Positions 14,519 to 14,521 of a stretch of 14,521 nucleotides of DNA are shown in pieces. The stretch spans positions 1 through 14,521 of the forward strand of contig JALUWH010000108.1 in assembly GCA_027019685.1 (NCBI GenBank), written 5' to 3'. The position numbers and the translations under genes are program-made. Positions within the stretch are counted from its first letter, which is position 1; each line of letters begins with the position of its first letter. Under the pieces are notes generated by a model. The model saw nothing but the letters and a program-made list of their open reading frames with translations. It was not told where the DNA came from and did no database searches. The stretch is from Ghiorsea sp. (GTDB lineage Bacteria; Pseudomonadota; Zetaproteobacteria; Mariprofundales; Mariprofundaceae).

Positions 14519-14521
14519 CCA

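Overview
The window is a piece of a moderately AT-rich proteobacterial chromosome, densely coded, with mostly housekeeping genes on both strands. The split three-gene transhydrogenase, an AmpD, a BirA without a DNA-binding domain, a type III pantothenate kinase and an RhlE helicase all point to Proteobacteria. Overall style suggests a marine gamma- or zetaproteobacterium (a Mariprofundus/Ghiorsea-like iron oxidiser is my guess), but nothing in the window proves the class.

Left end (1-3136): a probable peptide-modification locus. On the minus strand, in order of transcription, lie a 139-residue cysteine-rich protein with a twin-arginine-like leader (the likely substrate), a radical SAM/SPASM enzyme starting 9 nt later, and the start of a PqqD-like RiPP recognition protein that overlaps it by 8 nt and runs off the window. 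Divergent from it is a nucleotidyltransferase-family protein of the kind often found beside PqqD-type systems. This is the best candidate in the window for an undescribed system. The rest of it must lie to the left.

Middle (3219-7021): a secreted mono-haem cytochrome c on the plus strand converges on a minus-strand operon pntAA-pntAB-pntB plus a small secreted glycine-rich protein. The two are separated by a clear bidirectional terminator. The transhydrogenase uses the proton gradient to make NADPH.

Right-middle (7166-12212): a plus-strand run of membrane protein, nadC, birA, coaX, an anchored SPOR-like protein and ampD, with 4-nt overlaps at birA/coaX and coaX/208-aa gene. It covers NAD, biotin-protein and CoA metabolism plus peptidoglycan recycling. 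Between nadC and birA sits an apparent insertion: a DUF559 endonuclease-like ORF bracketed by two 158-bp direct repeats, 151/158 identical and full of small hairpins. The ORF reads in frame through both repeats.

Right end (12248-14518): minus-strand rhlE, convergent with ampD and preceded by a notable nested palindrome just upstream of its start codon, then a TauE/SafE-family permease reaching the window edge.
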